Assembly (NCBI GenBank): GCA_002371215.1
Contig: DFGL01000028.1
Span: forward strand, 1 to 30,715
DNA from: Ruminococcaceae bacterium UBA3751
GTDB taxonomy: Bacteria > Bacillota > Clostridia > Oscillospirales > Acutalibacteraceae
Reading direction: 5' to 3'
DNA: 30,715 nucleotides
The translations under genes were made by a program, and so were the position numbers. Within the stretch, counting starts at the first letter, position 1. Every line of letters begins with the position of its first letter. Below, in pieces: positions 16,617 through 24,754 of this stretch. The notes beneath the pieces were generated by a model, which saw only the letters and a list, made by a program, of their open reading frames with translations, did no database searches and had not been told where the DNA came from.

Positions 16617-17675
16617 ATGGCACTTGACCCTGAAATTGAAGAAATCCTGAAATCAATTCAAAACAGCGATTACGATAAGAACCGCGAAACCTCGCCGATA
16701 AGGCTGCCGAAAACGGAGCAAAAGGCAGAGATAACAGAGGTTGAGAGCGAGCCTGATTTACCCGAGCCGCCAAAACCAAAGGAAACGGCACCCGCCCGGG
16801 AAGAAAAGGCGGTAAAAGAAAACAAGCCAAAAATCAACGCAGACAAAAAACGCCTTACCGTCGTTTGCGCCGCGATACTTATAATTGCAGTTATAGCGGG
16901 CGCTTTCGCTATGTCAGGCGGGCTTTACACGAAAAGATACGAAGCTAAGTACAAGGTTGATTTTCCAAAGGGAATCCCTCATGAAATGTGCGATGCATAC
17001 GGCAAAAACCAAACCCTTGCCGGAAGCCTGAAAATCAAGGATAACGACAGCGAGCACCTTGTTTATTCAGAGCCGCCCGAGGGCGCTGCGCTCTTTGAAA
17101 AGGGCAGCGATATAAAAAGCAATCAGCATTACCGCGCTATCGCATTAACCAAGGATATGGCGGACCTTGAAGCACTTTATAAGGACGCTGAAAGCTACAA
17201 AAAATCGAGCCAGAGTTTTACCTTTACAACTATTTACGGCGAAAAGCAGAAGTACCAGATAATCGCGGCGTATATTGTAAACACGGACCCGAAGGACGAT
17301 AACGGCTACGCGTTCCCCTATAACTGCTACGGTAACTTTACAAAGAAAAGCTACCGCCACTATCAGGACACGATAAAATGCCGCAGCCTTTACACTACGG
17401 GCTACGAAATCAAGGATACCGATTACTGTATTACGCTCAGCGTACCCTCCGATATTATGCCGAATTTCCGCTTTGCGGTAGTAGGCGTTAAGGTGGATAA
17501 AATAAACAAGCTGAGTAAGGTAAAGGAAAACGCGCGCGTCCGTTATCCGCAGGCGTATTGCGATAAGCTCGGAGTTCATAACATCTATAACTTCGCTTAT
17601 AAATGGTACCCCGAAATTATTACAAACGAAAAAACGGGCGAAACGAAGCAACTTACCGAGAAGGATTTTAAATAA
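16617..17675 (+). CDS. Membrane protein with sortase B-like domain lacking catalytic Cys and His
   Basis: The 352-residue protein has a charged, Pro/Lys/Glu-rich cytoplasmic part (1-78), one membrane helix (about 80-102) and an extracellular domain. Residues 200-295 resemble the second half of class B sortases: TTIYGEKQKYQIIAAYIVNT, then IKCRSLYTTG, then ITLSVPSDIMPNFRFAVVGVKV. In active enzymes the LS is followed by TC and then a strand with the catalytic Arg; here LSVPS replaces LSTC while R285 remains. The upstream segment where GHN with the catalytic His is expected reads ALTKDM. If the match is right this is a pseudosortase, perhaps a binding protein. The similarity was judged by eye and a non-sortase origin is possible. 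It follows thiI by 8 bp with AGGTG before the ATG, and ends at a strong terminator. Confidence 0.6.
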   Translation: MALDPEIEEILKSIQNSDYDKNRETSPIRLPKTEQKAEITEVESEPDLPEPPKPKETAPAREEKAVKENKPKINADKKRLTVVCAAILIIAVIAGAFAMSGGLYTKRYEAKYKVDFPKGIPHEMCDAYGKNQTLAGSLKIKDNDSEHLVYSEPPEGAALFEKGSDIKSNQHYRAIALTKDMADLEALYKDAESYKKSSQSFTFTTIYGEKQKYQIIAAYIVNTDPKDDNGYAFPYNCYGNFTKKSYRHYQDTIKCRSLYTTGYEIKDTDYCITLSVPSDIMPNFRFAVVGVKVDKINKLSKVKENARVRYPQAYCDKLGVHNIYNFAYKWYPEIITNEKTGETKQLTEKDFK

Positions 17676-17702
17676 AAAAGGCACCCCTTGGGGGTGCCTT
17701 TT
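17676..17702. terminator. Strong bidirectional terminator between convergent genes
   Basis: AAAAGGCACCCC and GGGGTGCCTTTT form a perfect 12-bp stem with a 3-base TTG loop. The A-run on one side and T-run on the other let it work for both the sortase-like gene (plus) and the CapD-like gene (minus), whose stop codon begins 2 bp beyond. Confidence 0.9.
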
Positions 17703-17703
17703 A

Positions 17704-19584
17704 TCAGTTTTCTGAGGGGTGGTAGGTGGGAATGAATTGCATAAGAATTTCCCTTACGTTGCCGTTATCAATATTTTCAAGCGCATTCATCATTCTTTCA
17801 AACTTTTCAGGTTCAACGTCAATCGGCTGATTGACGTATATCTTTTCGTTGGCGGTTTTTCCTCTCGTCTGCATTTCGCTGTCCATAGAGAGCTCCTCAT
17901 AGAGCTTTTCGCCCGGGCGAAGCCCGACTATTTCAATAGGAATTTCATCCTCGGTAAAGCCTGAAAGACGGATAAGGTTTTTAGCTAAGTCCATAATTTT
18001 TACAGGCTCGCCCATATCGAGCACGAAAACTTCGCCGCCCTTTGCAAGACCGCCCGCCTGACATACGAGCTGAGCCGCCTCGGGAATAGTCATAAAGTAC
18101 CTTGTTATATCGGGGTGGGTAACCTTTACGGGCCCGCCCTTTTCAATCTGCTTTTTGAATATGGGAATTACAGAGCCGTGAGAACCGAGAACGTTGCCGA
18201 AGCGTACCGCAACGTACTCCGTTTCGCTTGAAATTCTATCCATATACTGAACGATAACCTCACAGATACGCTTTGTACAACCCATAACGTTAGTCGGGTT
18301 AACAGCCTTATCAGTTGAAAGAATTACCATCTTATCAACCTTGTACTCATTGCAGAGCACGGCAACGTTGTACGTTCCGAATACGTTATTTTTAACCGCC
18401 TCGCACGGGCTGTCCTCCATAAGCGGAACGTGCTTATGCGCTGCCGCGTGGAAAACAACGTCGGGATGGAATTCTTCAAAAATATCCCTGAGTCTGTGAA
18501 TATCGCGAACGGAGCCTATGCGAACCTGAACGTCTATAACGTCGCCGTATCTGTCGTTCAGCTCGTTTTGAAGTTCAAAGGCGCAGTTCTCGTAAATATC
18601 AAAAATTATTATCGTTTTAGGTGTGTAACGCGCAACCTGCGCGCAGAGCTCGGCGCCGATTGAGCCGCCGCCGCCCGTTACGAGAATCGTTGAGCCTATA
18701 AGATAGCGGCAAACCTTTTTATCAAGCTTAACCTCAGGGCGTGAAAGAAGGTCAACAATATCAACGTTACGGATTTTACGCGATGAGGTTTCATCAAACA
18801 TCTCCTCAACGGAGGGGCTCGTCTTAATCTTACAGCCCGTTTCCATTGCAATATTTATGATTTCCCTTTGCCTTTCCTTAGAAGCTGAGGGAAGGCAGAG
18901 AATAATCTGGTCAACCTTATATTTTGCCGCAAGCTCGGGTATCTGATTGCAATTACCCGCAACCTTGACGCCGTTAATTTTCTTGCCCTTTTTCTGAGGG
19001 TTATCGTCTATTGCAACAACGGGAATTCCGCCCTTATAGTTATCATTGGCAAGCGCGTCAATAACAAAGTTACCCATAAAGCCAGCGCCGATAATCATAA
19101 CCCTTGAGTGTTTTTTACCCGAGTCGAAATTCAGGAAATTTCCTCTCTTGACAAACCTGAAGGTAAGCCGCGGAATTATTATGCACACAATAAGGAATAT
19201 AAACAGCATTATGTACGCATAAAACGGAAGATAAAAACTCATTTTTGCGAACCTGAAAAGGCATCTGTCAAAAACAAACAGAAAAGCCGATTCAATGAAC
19301 GCCGCGCCTATTCCCCTTACAAATTCATCGCTTGCGCCGTAGCTCCATATAGAGCGGTATAAACCGAAGAAATAGCAAATAAGAACAGAAATGCAGCCTA
19401 CAAAAACAAAGTGGGAATAATCGTTATAATCATAATCCGGCGTTATCAGATTTCCGTTATGGGTAAACATTATTATAGTCGCATTGTTAACGCTGAACAG
19501 AACAAAATCCATCAGCATAACTATTGCGTTTTTAAGGAATTTCATAAATTCCCAATTCTTTAGATTTTTATCTTTTTGAGACAT
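17704..19584 (-). CDS. CapD/WbpM-type membrane nucleotide-sugar 4,6-dehydratase
   Basis: This 626-residue enzyme starts with four membrane helices (roughly residues 12-140). A first Rossmann domain follows with IIGAGFMGN near 164, then the catalytic extended SDR domain with VTGGGGSIGAE at 302-312. The active-site segment is STDKAVNPTNVMGCTKR (423-439), with Met434 in place of the usual SDR Tyr and Lys438, as in WbpM/CapD-type dehydratases. RFGNVLGSHGSVIP and GLRPGEKLYEEL also match. The likely reaction is 4,6-dehydration of UDP-GlcNAc in surface polysaccharide or glycoprotein sugar synthesis; the exact substrate cannot be read from sequence. No glycosyltransferase cluster surrounds it. It follows the CHAP gene by 13 bp, with GGAG 4 bases before the ATG. 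Confidence 0.92.
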   Translation of the reverse strand: MSQKDKNLKNWEFMKFLKNAIVMLMDFVLFSVNNATIIMFTHNGNLITPDYDYNDYSHFVFVGCISVLICYFFGLYRSIWSYGASDEFVRGIGAAFIESAFLFVFDRCLFRFAKMSFYLPFYAYIMLFIFLIVCIIIPRLTFRFVKRGNFLNFDSGKKHSRVMIIGAGFMGNFVIDALANDNYKGGIPVVAIDDNPQKKGKKINGVKVAGNCNQIPELAAKYKVDQIILCLPSASKERQREIINIAMETGCKIKTSPSVEEMFDETSSRKIRNVDIVDLLSRPEVKLDKKVCRYLIGSTILVTGGGGSIGAELCAQVARYTPKTIIIFDIYENCAFELQNELNDRYGDVIDVQVRIGSVRDIHRLRDIFEEFHPDVVFHAAAHKHVPLMEDSPCEAVKNNVFGTYNVAVLCNEYKVDKMVILSTDKAVNPTNVMGCTKRICEVIVQYMDRISSETEYVAVRFGNVLGSHGSVIPIFKKQIEKGGPVKVTHPDITRYFMTIPEAAQLVCQAGGLAKGGEVFVLDMGEPVKIMDLAKNLIRLSGFTEDEIPIEIVGLRPGEKLYEELSMDSEMQTRGKTANEKIYVNQPIDVEPEKFERMMNALENIDNGNVREILMQFIPTYHPSEN

Positions 19585-19597
19585 TTTTCTCCGTCCT

Positions 19598-20893
19598 TTA
19601 ATCTGACGTTAATGATTTTTCTTCTTTTCGTTTGCGTATTTCCTTTGCAAGCGCTTTAACCGCAAGGATTGAAAGGGACAAAAAGGCTGTTGCCCCTATA
19701 ATACAAACGGGAATTATGTAATAATTTTTATGGGACACAAGCTTTTCGGAGTTTATACCTATCTCCGAAAGCTTTTGCTGAGCTGTTTTTTTAACCTTGC
19801 CGAGGGTTGTTTTTTCAACGGAATCAACGGGCGTATGTACCGTTACCTCCGCTTTGCTTTCAGTAACTACAAAATCGCACTGTCTGTATATCTCATCGTT
19901 TGCGCAGACAACAACCGTTGCCGTACCCTCTCCCGTTGCGGTTATAATCCCGCCCTCGGAGATTTCAATTATATTTTCATCATCGCAGAAATAACCTACT
20001 ACCGCGTTTGCACCGTTTGGCTTTACGGTGTAATCAAGCTTAACGCTGTCGCCGATTTCAAGCTCGTTGGTTGCGGCGTGGATAGTCATATCCTTTGCAA
20101 CAACGGGAGGCGCGGTGGTTGTAGTTGATTTAGTTGTTGATTTTGCCGTGGTTTTTTTCTTTTCGGTTGCGGCTTTCTTCGCCTTTGCGGTTGACGACTG
20201 CGTTGCCGTCGTTTTCGGCTTGGCTGTAGTTTTGGGCTTAGTAGTTGCTTTCGCCGTGGTTTTCTTTGCGCCGGACGACTGCTTCTTCTTAGCGGCGGTA
20301 GTCTGCTTTTTTGCCTTTAAGGGAGTGCTCGCAACAGCGCTCCAGTTCGGCGAGCCGTAGCCTAAAATTGCGCTTACGTTGCTATACGGCTTGTTGCCGC
20401 TTTTACTGTACTGCCTCTCCTTAACCTTGGCGCCGCAGTTTCCCTCAACGGTATGAATAACGCCTCCTGAAACATAGTCAACAATACCGACGTGCTGCGC
20501 CGAGCCGTTACCGCTCCAGTCAAGAAAGATAAAATCGCCCTTCTGCGGAGTATAGCCCGAGCCTCTCGTGTGGTACCAGCCCTTGTTGCTGAACCAGCTT
20601 ATCATTGAATTACAGTTTCCGCCGAGCGGACACATTTTTCCGTACAGCTCAGTGCCGAGCTTGTCCCCCGCAGTATGGTAGCACCAGATTGCAAAGGTTG
20701 TACACCAGCCGCCCTGATAACCGTACCATTCGCCGTACTTTGAATACTGGCGCGTTCCCTGATAACCTACTTCGCCGTGGGCAACGGAAAGGATAGTTGA
20801 TTTTATACTGTCCGTGCTTGCGGAATACGCCGTCATCGGTATCATATACAAAAGCATAACGGCTGCAAGCAGAACCGAAGTTAATCGTTTCAT
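19598..20893 (-). CDS. Membrane-anchored CHAP-domain cell-wall hydrolase with Ig-like domain
   Basis: Residues 1-25 are a signal peptide. Residues 30-180 are a CHAP amidase/peptidase domain with C64 in GGWCTTFAIWC, H134 in SAQHVGIVDYV and a polar residue near E150/N152, so the catalytic set looks complete. Residues 190-263 are a Lys/Thr/Ala-rich linker (TTAKPKTTA-type repeats), suited to crossing the wall. Residues 268-345 look like a Big_2 bacterial Ig-like domain. A C-terminal helix at 391-415 followed by a basic tail anchors the protein, so it is tethered at both the membrane and, through the linker, held in the wall. Peptidoglycan cleavage during growth or division is the likely role. GAGGA precedes the start by 7 bases, and a promoter lies about 60 bp upstream. 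Confidence 0.85.
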   Translation of the reverse strand: MKRLTSVLLAAVMLLYMIPMTAYSASTDSIKSTILSVAHGEVGYQGTRQYSKYGEWYGYQGGWCTTFAIWCYHTAGDKLGTELYGKMCPLGGNCNSMISWFSNKGWYHTRGSGYTPQKGDFIFLDWSGNGSAQHVGIVDYVSGGVIHTVEGNCGAKVKERQYSKSGNKPYSNVSAILGYGSPNWSAVASTPLKAKKQTTAAKKKQSSGAKKTTAKATTKPKTTAKPKTTATQSSTAKAKKAATEKKKTTAKSTTKSTTTTAPPVVAKDMTIHAATNELEIGDSVKLDYTVKPNGANAVVGYFCDDENIIEISEGGIITATGEGTATVVVCANDEIYRQCDFVVTESKAEVTVHTPVDSVEKTTLGKVKKTAQQKLSEIGINSEKLVSHKNYYIIPVCIIGATAFLSLSILAVKALAKEIRKRKEEKSLTSD

Positions 20894-20952
20894 AAATAAA
20901 TCCTCAATTATTACAAAAAAATTATAAAAGTTACAATAGTATTACAGCCTAT

Positions 20953-20980
20953 ATTATACACTAACTTCCGTAAAAATCAA
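20953..20980 (-). promoter_or_regulatory. Sigma-A promoter of the CHAP-capD-like operon
   Basis: On the minus strand TTGATT (20975-20980), 16 bases, TATAAT (20953-20958). The start should be near 20946, giving a leader of about 53 bases. No clear terminator separates it from trmL upstream, so read-through is possible. Confidence 0.75.
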
Positions 20981-21022
20981 GTATTTATTTATAATATGAC
21001 AAATTATGCCTTTTTCAAAATA

Positions 21023-21523
21023 TTACCATTTGAGATTATGGAGCTGACCTTTCAGCGAAAGCTCGGGATAATCCCACTGCCTTAACACCTCATAAACTCC
21101 TACCGCTACGGCATTTGAGAGGTTTAGCGAGCGGATTATTCCGCGCATCGGAAGCCTGACGCAGCTATCGTGGTTTGCCTTCAAAAGCTCCTCGGGAAGC
21201 CCTCTCGTTTCCTTACCGAAAACGAGAAAACAGCCGTTGGGGTATTCAACGTCGCTGTGGCTCTGCTCAGCTTTTGTTGTAAAATAAAAGAACTTTCCGC
21301 CCTTGTTTTTTTCAAAAAAATCAGCCGTTGAAGAATAGTAGCTTATATCCAGCTTATCCCAGTAGTCAAGCCCTGCGCGCTTTACCTTCTTATCGTCAAT
21401 ACGAAAGCCCATAGGCTCAACGAGATGAAGCCGCGCGCCCGTTGCGGCGCAGGTACGGGCAATGTTCCCCGTGTTCTGCGGAATTTCGGGCTCTATTAAA
21501 ACAACGTTAAGCGAGTGTTCCAT
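21023..21523 (-). CDS. trmL: tRNA (cytidine/uridine-34 2'-O)-methyltransferase
   Basis: TrmL methylates the ribose of the wobble base of certain tRNA-Leu species with S-adenosylmethionine. The 166-residue protein has the SPOUT (SpoU) motifs: EPEIPQNTGNIARTC near residue 11, FGKETRGLP at 102-110 and RSLNLSNAVAVGVYE at 131-145, which together build the trefoil-knot cofactor site. Length and the short N-terminus fit TrmL rather than the longer TrmH/RlmB enzymes. The ATG lies 17 bases inside the end of nagA, with GAGGT upstream. It is the last gene of the dusB-nagA-trmL unit. Confidence 0.93.
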   Translation of the reverse strand: MEHSLNVVLIEPEIPQNTGNIARTCAATGARLHLVEPMGFRIDDKKVKRAGLDYWDKLDISYYSSTADFFEKNKGGKFFYFTTKAEQSHSDVEYPNGCFLVFGKETRGLPEELLKANHDSCVRLPMRGIIRSLNLSNAVAVGVYEVLRQWDYPELSLKGQLHNLKW

Positions 21524-22631
21524 TTATATATACCTCAAGTAAATTCAGATTTTCATCAACAACGGTAAAATCGGCGCATTTTCCCTTTGCGAGAGAGCCG
21601 ATATTTCCGTCCTCTTTGATAACTCTTGCGGGATTGATTGTACACGCTTTGAGCGCGGTTTTAAAATCAATTCCGAAGGCGATAAGGTTTTTAAATTCTT
21701 CAAATAAATTAGTGATTGAAGCGGCGATTGTTCCGTCCTCAAGCCTTGCAACGCCGCCGTTTTTATTAACGTAAACCGTCTGTCCGCCGAGCTCGTACTC
21801 CCCTTCGCCGAGCCCTGCCGCGCGCATTGAATCGCTTACAACGACAGCACGGTTTTCGCCAAGAATTTTAAAGGTATTTCTTATCACCTCGGGGCAGACG
21901 TGCTCCCCGTCGCAGATAAGCTCGCACGTAACGCTGCTGTCAAGCGCCGCGCCGACAACCCCCGCCTCGCGCGAGGTCATCGGAGTCATAGCGTTATAGA
22001 GGTGGGTAATATGGGAAGCTCCGTTTTCTATAGCCTTTTTCGTCTGCGCTGAATTGGCGGCGCTGTGTCCTATTGAAACGGTACACTGCGAAGCGGCGTT
22101 CTCAATAAAAAAGGCGCTGTCAAAGGCTTCGGGCGCAACGGTTATAAGCTTCATAAGTCCGCCCGCGGCGTCATATAAACCGTTAAAATCCTCTTTTCTT
22201 CCAGCAGTTATATAATCGGGGTTCTGGGAGCCGCATTTTTCCTTTGAAATAAACGGTCCTTCATAGTTTATGCCCGCGATTTTTGCGCCCTTTGTATTTC
22301 GGCTGTGCTTATAATCGGCAATACTCTGAGCCGTAATTATCAGCTCGTCAACGGGTCTGGACATAGTCGTAGGGCAGAAGGAGGTCACGCCGTTTTTTGC
22401 AAGATAGGCGCTCATTTTATCAAGCGATTCTACGGAATTATCGCCCGTATCGCCGCCGTTTGCGCCGTGGATATGAATATCAACAAAGCCGGGAAGAATA
22501 ATCTTCCCGCTCATATCGCGCCCCGATTCTTTAAAGAAGCCTATCTCTTTAATTTTTCCGTTTTCAACCCTTATGTCGCCGAGCTCCTTTTCAAAAAGCT
22601 CGTTATAAAAGGTACAGTTTTTAAAAATCAT
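21507..22631 (-). CDS. nagA: N-acetylglucosamine-6-phosphate deacetylase
   Basis: NagA removes acetate from GlcNAc-6-phosphate, feeding recycled cell-wall or dietary amino sugar into central metabolism. The 374-residue protein is an amidohydrolase with DIHIHG (H53, H55), the metal ligand E124 in NYEGPF, H189 in SIGHS, H210 in THLYNAM and the catalytic D267 in VVSDSM. All expected catalytic residues are present. The usual partner nagB and a GntR-type regulator are not in the window; instead nagA sits between two tRNA-modification genes. The start overlaps the dusB stop by one base (TAATG), suggesting coupled translation. Confidence 0.94.
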   Translation of the reverse strand: MIFKNCTFYNELFEKELGDIRVENGKIKEIGFFKESGRDMSGKIILPGFVDIHIHGANGGDTGDNSVESLDKMSAYLAKNGVTSFCPTTMSRPVDELIITAQSIADYKHSRNTKGAKIAGINYEGPFISKEKCGSQNPDYITAGRKEDFNGLYDAAGGLMKLITVAPEAFDSAFFIENAASQCTVSIGHSAANSAQTKKAIENGASHITHLYNAMTPMTSREAGVVGAALDSSVTCELICDGEHVCPEVIRNTFKILGENRAVVVSDSMRAAGLGEGEYELGGQTVYVNKNGGVARLEDGTIAASITNLFEEFKNLIAFGIDFKTALKACTINPARVIKEDGNIGSLAKGKCADFTVVDENLNLLEVYINGTLA

Positions 22632-23593
22632 TATCCGTTATCCTTAACTATTCTGAAGGCGAGCTCCTCAAGCTGCTCAAAATGCTCGAAGGAGCAGATT
22701 TCGTGCCTGAGCGCCGCGCCGCCGCGAAGTCCTTTTGTATAGTATCCCGCGTGGTGACGGGCTTCGCGCATTGCGGTGTATTCGCCCTTGTATTCAATAA
22801 TCTTTTCTATGTGGCGGAGCATTGTCGCCATTTTCTGAGATAGCGTTGGCTCGGGCAGAACTCTGCACTCGTCAAGATAAGCGTTAATCCTTTCAAATAC
22901 CCAGGGATTACCGAGGGCGCCTCTACCTATCATAAGCGCGTCGCACCCCGTCTTTTCAAGCATAATGGCGGCGCTCTGCTCGTCGGTAACGTCGCCGTTG
23001 CCTATAACGGGAATACCTACTGCGTTTTTTACCTCTTTTATAATATCAAGATCCACCTCGCCGCTATACATCTGAGTTCTCGTTCTGCCGTGGATTGCAA
23101 GCGCAGAGGCTCCCGCCTTTTCCGCAAGCTCGGCAATTTTTACGGCGTTAACCGAGCTTTCATCCCAGCCCTTGCGGATTTTAACCGTTACGGGAACGGG
23201 CACGGCGGTTGCAACCGCTTTTATAACCTCAAAGGCGAGTTCGGGCTTTTTAAGAAGGCTGGCTCCCCCGCCGTTCATTGCAACCTTTGGCGCGGGACAG
23301 CCCATATTTATATCAATAATCTCAGGCTTAAAATCAAGGCATTTAACCGCTGCAGCCGCCATAATCTCAGGGTCGTCGCCGAAAATCTGCGCCGCGCAGG
23401 GACGCTCTTCCCCGATTTTAAGCAGCTCGCCGCTCTTTCTGTCGCCGAGAGTAAGCCCTTTTGACGAAACCATTTCCGTTACCGTATATGCCGCGCCGTG
23501 ATTTACGCAGAGCTCACGGAACGCTCTGTCCGCAATTCCCGCCATAGGCGCTAAAAAGGCTATATGATTAAATTCAAGTTCACCGATATTCAT
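22631..23593 (-). CDS. dusB: tRNA-dihydrouridine synthase
   Basis: This FMN enzyme reduces uridines in the tRNA D-loop to dihydrouridine. The 320-residue protein begins with LAPMAGIADRAFRELC, carries the catalytic C99 in NMGCPAPKV, and has AIHGRTRTQMYSG and a GNGDV/IGRGALGNPW flavin-phosphate site. The pattern is nearest the DusB group common in Firmicutes; the exact uridines modified cannot be told. GAGGT lies upstream of the ATG, and an extended -10 promoter sits close by. It heads a minus-strand unit with nagA and trmL. Confidence 0.94.
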   Translation of the reverse strand: MNIGELEFNHIAFLAPMAGIADRAFRELCVNHGAAYTVTEMVSSKGLTLGDRKSGELLKIGEERPCAAQIFGDDPEIMAAAAVKCLDFKPEIIDINMGCPAPKVAMNGGGASLLKKPELAFEVIKAVATAVPVPVTVKIRKGWDESSVNAVKIAELAEKAGASALAIHGRTRTQMYSGEVDLDIIKEVKNAVGIPVIGNGDVTDEQSAAIMLEKTGCDALMIGRGALGNPWVFERINAYLDECRVLPEPTLSQKMATMLRHIEKIIEYKGEYTAMREARHHAGYYTKGLRGGAALRHEICSFEHFEQLEELAFRIVKDNG

Positions 23594-23612
23594 AAGCTTT
23601 TACCTCGTGGGT

Positions 23613-23641
23613 ATTATAGCACGCCTTATTTATTAAATCAA
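23613..23641 (-). promoter_or_regulatory. Extended -10 sigma-A promoter of dusB-nagA-trmL
   Basis: On the minus strand TTGATT (23636-23641), 17 bases ending in TGC, TATAAT (23613-23618). The TGn makes an extended -10 box. The leader before the dusB ATG is only about 13 bases. Confidence 0.85.
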
Positions 23642-23648
23642 TTTTTTA

Positions 23649-23676
23649 TTGACTTTCATATTTTTTTTGATAGAAT
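23649..23676 (+). promoter_or_regulatory. Extended -10 sigma-A promoter of bioY
   Basis: TTGACT (23649-23654), 16 bases ending in TGA, TAGAAT (23671-23676). The start should be near 23683, only about 11 bases before the bioY start codon. The -35 box lies 7 bp from that of the dusB promoter. Confidence 0.75.
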
Positions 23677-23693
23677 ATTTTACGGTGATACCT

Positions 23694-24239
23694 TTGGAAA
23701 AGAAAAAATTCAACACAAAAGATATAGTTTTTATCGGCGTTTCTGCGGCAATAATCGCCGTATGCGCGTTTGTTACAATCCCCGTAGGCGCAGTTCCCGT
23801 AACGCTCCAGACGCTCGGAATCTGCCTTGTTGCAGGGCTTTTCGGCGCAAAGCGCGGTACGGTTTCCGTTCTTGTTTATATTCTTATCGGCGCAATCGGA
23901 GCTCCCGTTTTTTCGGGCTTTAAGGGCGGAATAGGCGTTCTCGCCGGCGCAACGGGCGGCTACATAATCGGTTTTATTTTCACTGCGCTGATAGTCGGCA
24001 TAACGTCGGATAAGACCAAAAAGTTATGGGCGCTGCTTATCTCAATGGTTGGCGGAATTGCTGTTTGCTACGCATTCGGAACGGCGTGGTTTATGCTCGT
24101 TTACTCAGCCGAGGCAAAGCAGATGGCGCTTTCGAAAACGCTTGCGCTTTGCGTTTTGCCGTTCATTATTCCCGACTTAATAAAAATTGCGGTTGCAGCT
24201 CTTCTCGTTAATCGCCTCAGGGATAGAATATTGAAATAA
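23694..24239 (+). CDS. bioY: Biotin transporter substrate-binding subunit
   Basis: BioY is the S-component of the biotin ECF transporter and binds biotin in the membrane; it usually shares the EcfAA'T module encoded elsewhere. The 181-residue protein has about six hydrophobic helices and the family core GAIGAPVFSGFKGGIGVLAG with GGYIIGF after it; AVPVTLQTLG near residue 33 is also typical. The frame stays open back to 23649, but that is the -35 box, so the start must lie downstream. TTG at 23694 is preferred, with GGTGAT just upstream, a site repeated before the next gene; GTG at 23685 is the alternative and would be nearly leaderless. No biotin synthesis gene or clear BirA operator is visible. 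Confidence 0.88.
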   Translation: MEKKKFNTKDIVFIGVSAAIIAVCAFVTIPVGAVPVTLQTLGICLVAGLFGAKRGTVSVLVYILIGAIGAPVFSGFKGGIGVLAGATGGYIIGFIFTALIVGITSDKTKKLWALLISMVGGIAVCYAFGTAWFMLVYSAEAKQMALSKTLALCVLPFIIPDLIKIAVAALLVNRLRDRILK

Positions 24240-24259
24240 ACTACCTTTCGGATTATAAT
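24231..24259 (+). promoter_or_regulatory. Sigma-A promoter overlapping the end of bioY
   Basis: TTGAAA (24231-24236), which also encodes the last Leu-Lys of BioY, then 17 bases and TATAAT (24254-24259). Transcription should begin near 24266, 9 bases before the next ATG. This gives the zinc-ribbon gene and trmB their own promoter. Confidence 0.75.
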
Positions 24260-24274
24260 ATTTACGGTGATTAT

Positions 24275-24754
24275 ATGGACTCAACAACAAAACTGGTAAT
24301 TATTCAGATTATTCTTGCCGTTGCTTCAAGATTTTTTACGTGCATTGCGGTATATACGGATTCAAAGCTGACCCATATTAAGCATGACAGAATCGTTACC
24401 GCCATAGCGACTTTGCTTGGAGTTGCGGGACTCGGCATTTACTTTATTATCCGCAATTTCCTTCCGCAGGAGGTTAAATACGTTTGTGCAAAATGCGGCA
24501 AACGAGCGCCGAAGGCAAAGGACAGATGCGCAAAATGCGGGGGAAGCCGCTTCGTTGCATACAGCGTTGAAAACCGAAGCGAAATGACTAAAAAGATTAT
24601 CGCCTGCGCGGTTATTGCCGTTTTGCTGGTAGGAGTAAGATACTGGGCGGTTAATTATTCCCCGCTTGCCGAAGAAATTGAAAATCAGTATTCGGATTTT
24701 GATGAGAATTACGATAATGCTAATTACGTTGAAAACGGAGATACTCACATATGA
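24275..24754 (+). CDS. Small membrane protein with central zinc ribbon
   Basis: I do not recognise this 159-residue protein as a named family. It has two hydrophobic segments at about 6-26 and 41-60. A zinc ribbon follows, C71-x2-C74 and C85-x2-C88 (CAKCGKRAPKAKDRCAKCGG), then a third helix at about 107-124 and an acidic tail rich in Asp, Glu and Asn. The ribosome site GGTGAT is only 3 bases before the ATG. The stop overlaps the trmB start as ATGA, so the two are probably translated together; whether the function is linked to tRNA methylation is unknown. Confidence 0.7.
   Translation: MDSTTKLVIIQIILAVASRFFTCIAVYTDSKLTHIKHDRIVTAIATLLGVAGLGIYFIIRNFLPQEVKYVCAKCGKRAPKAKDRCAKCGGSRFVAYSVENRSEMTKKIIACAVIAVLLVGVRYWAVNYSPLAEEIENQYSDFDENYDNANYVENGDTHI

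Noticed and set aside
20067..20360. Val/Ala-rich hydrophobic frame opposite the CHAP linker
   Set aside because: It is the mirror of the Lys/Thr/Ala repeats of the linker and has no ribosome site.
20981..21022. Terminator after trmL
   Set aside because: The region is AT-rich with no stable stem; nothing I could support.
23649..23693. Longer bioY starting with TTG at 23649
   Set aside because: That TTG is part of the -35 box of the bioY promoter.
23642..23693. BirA operator at bioY
   Set aside because: I could not find the two arms of a TTGTAAACC-type inverted repeat around the promoter.
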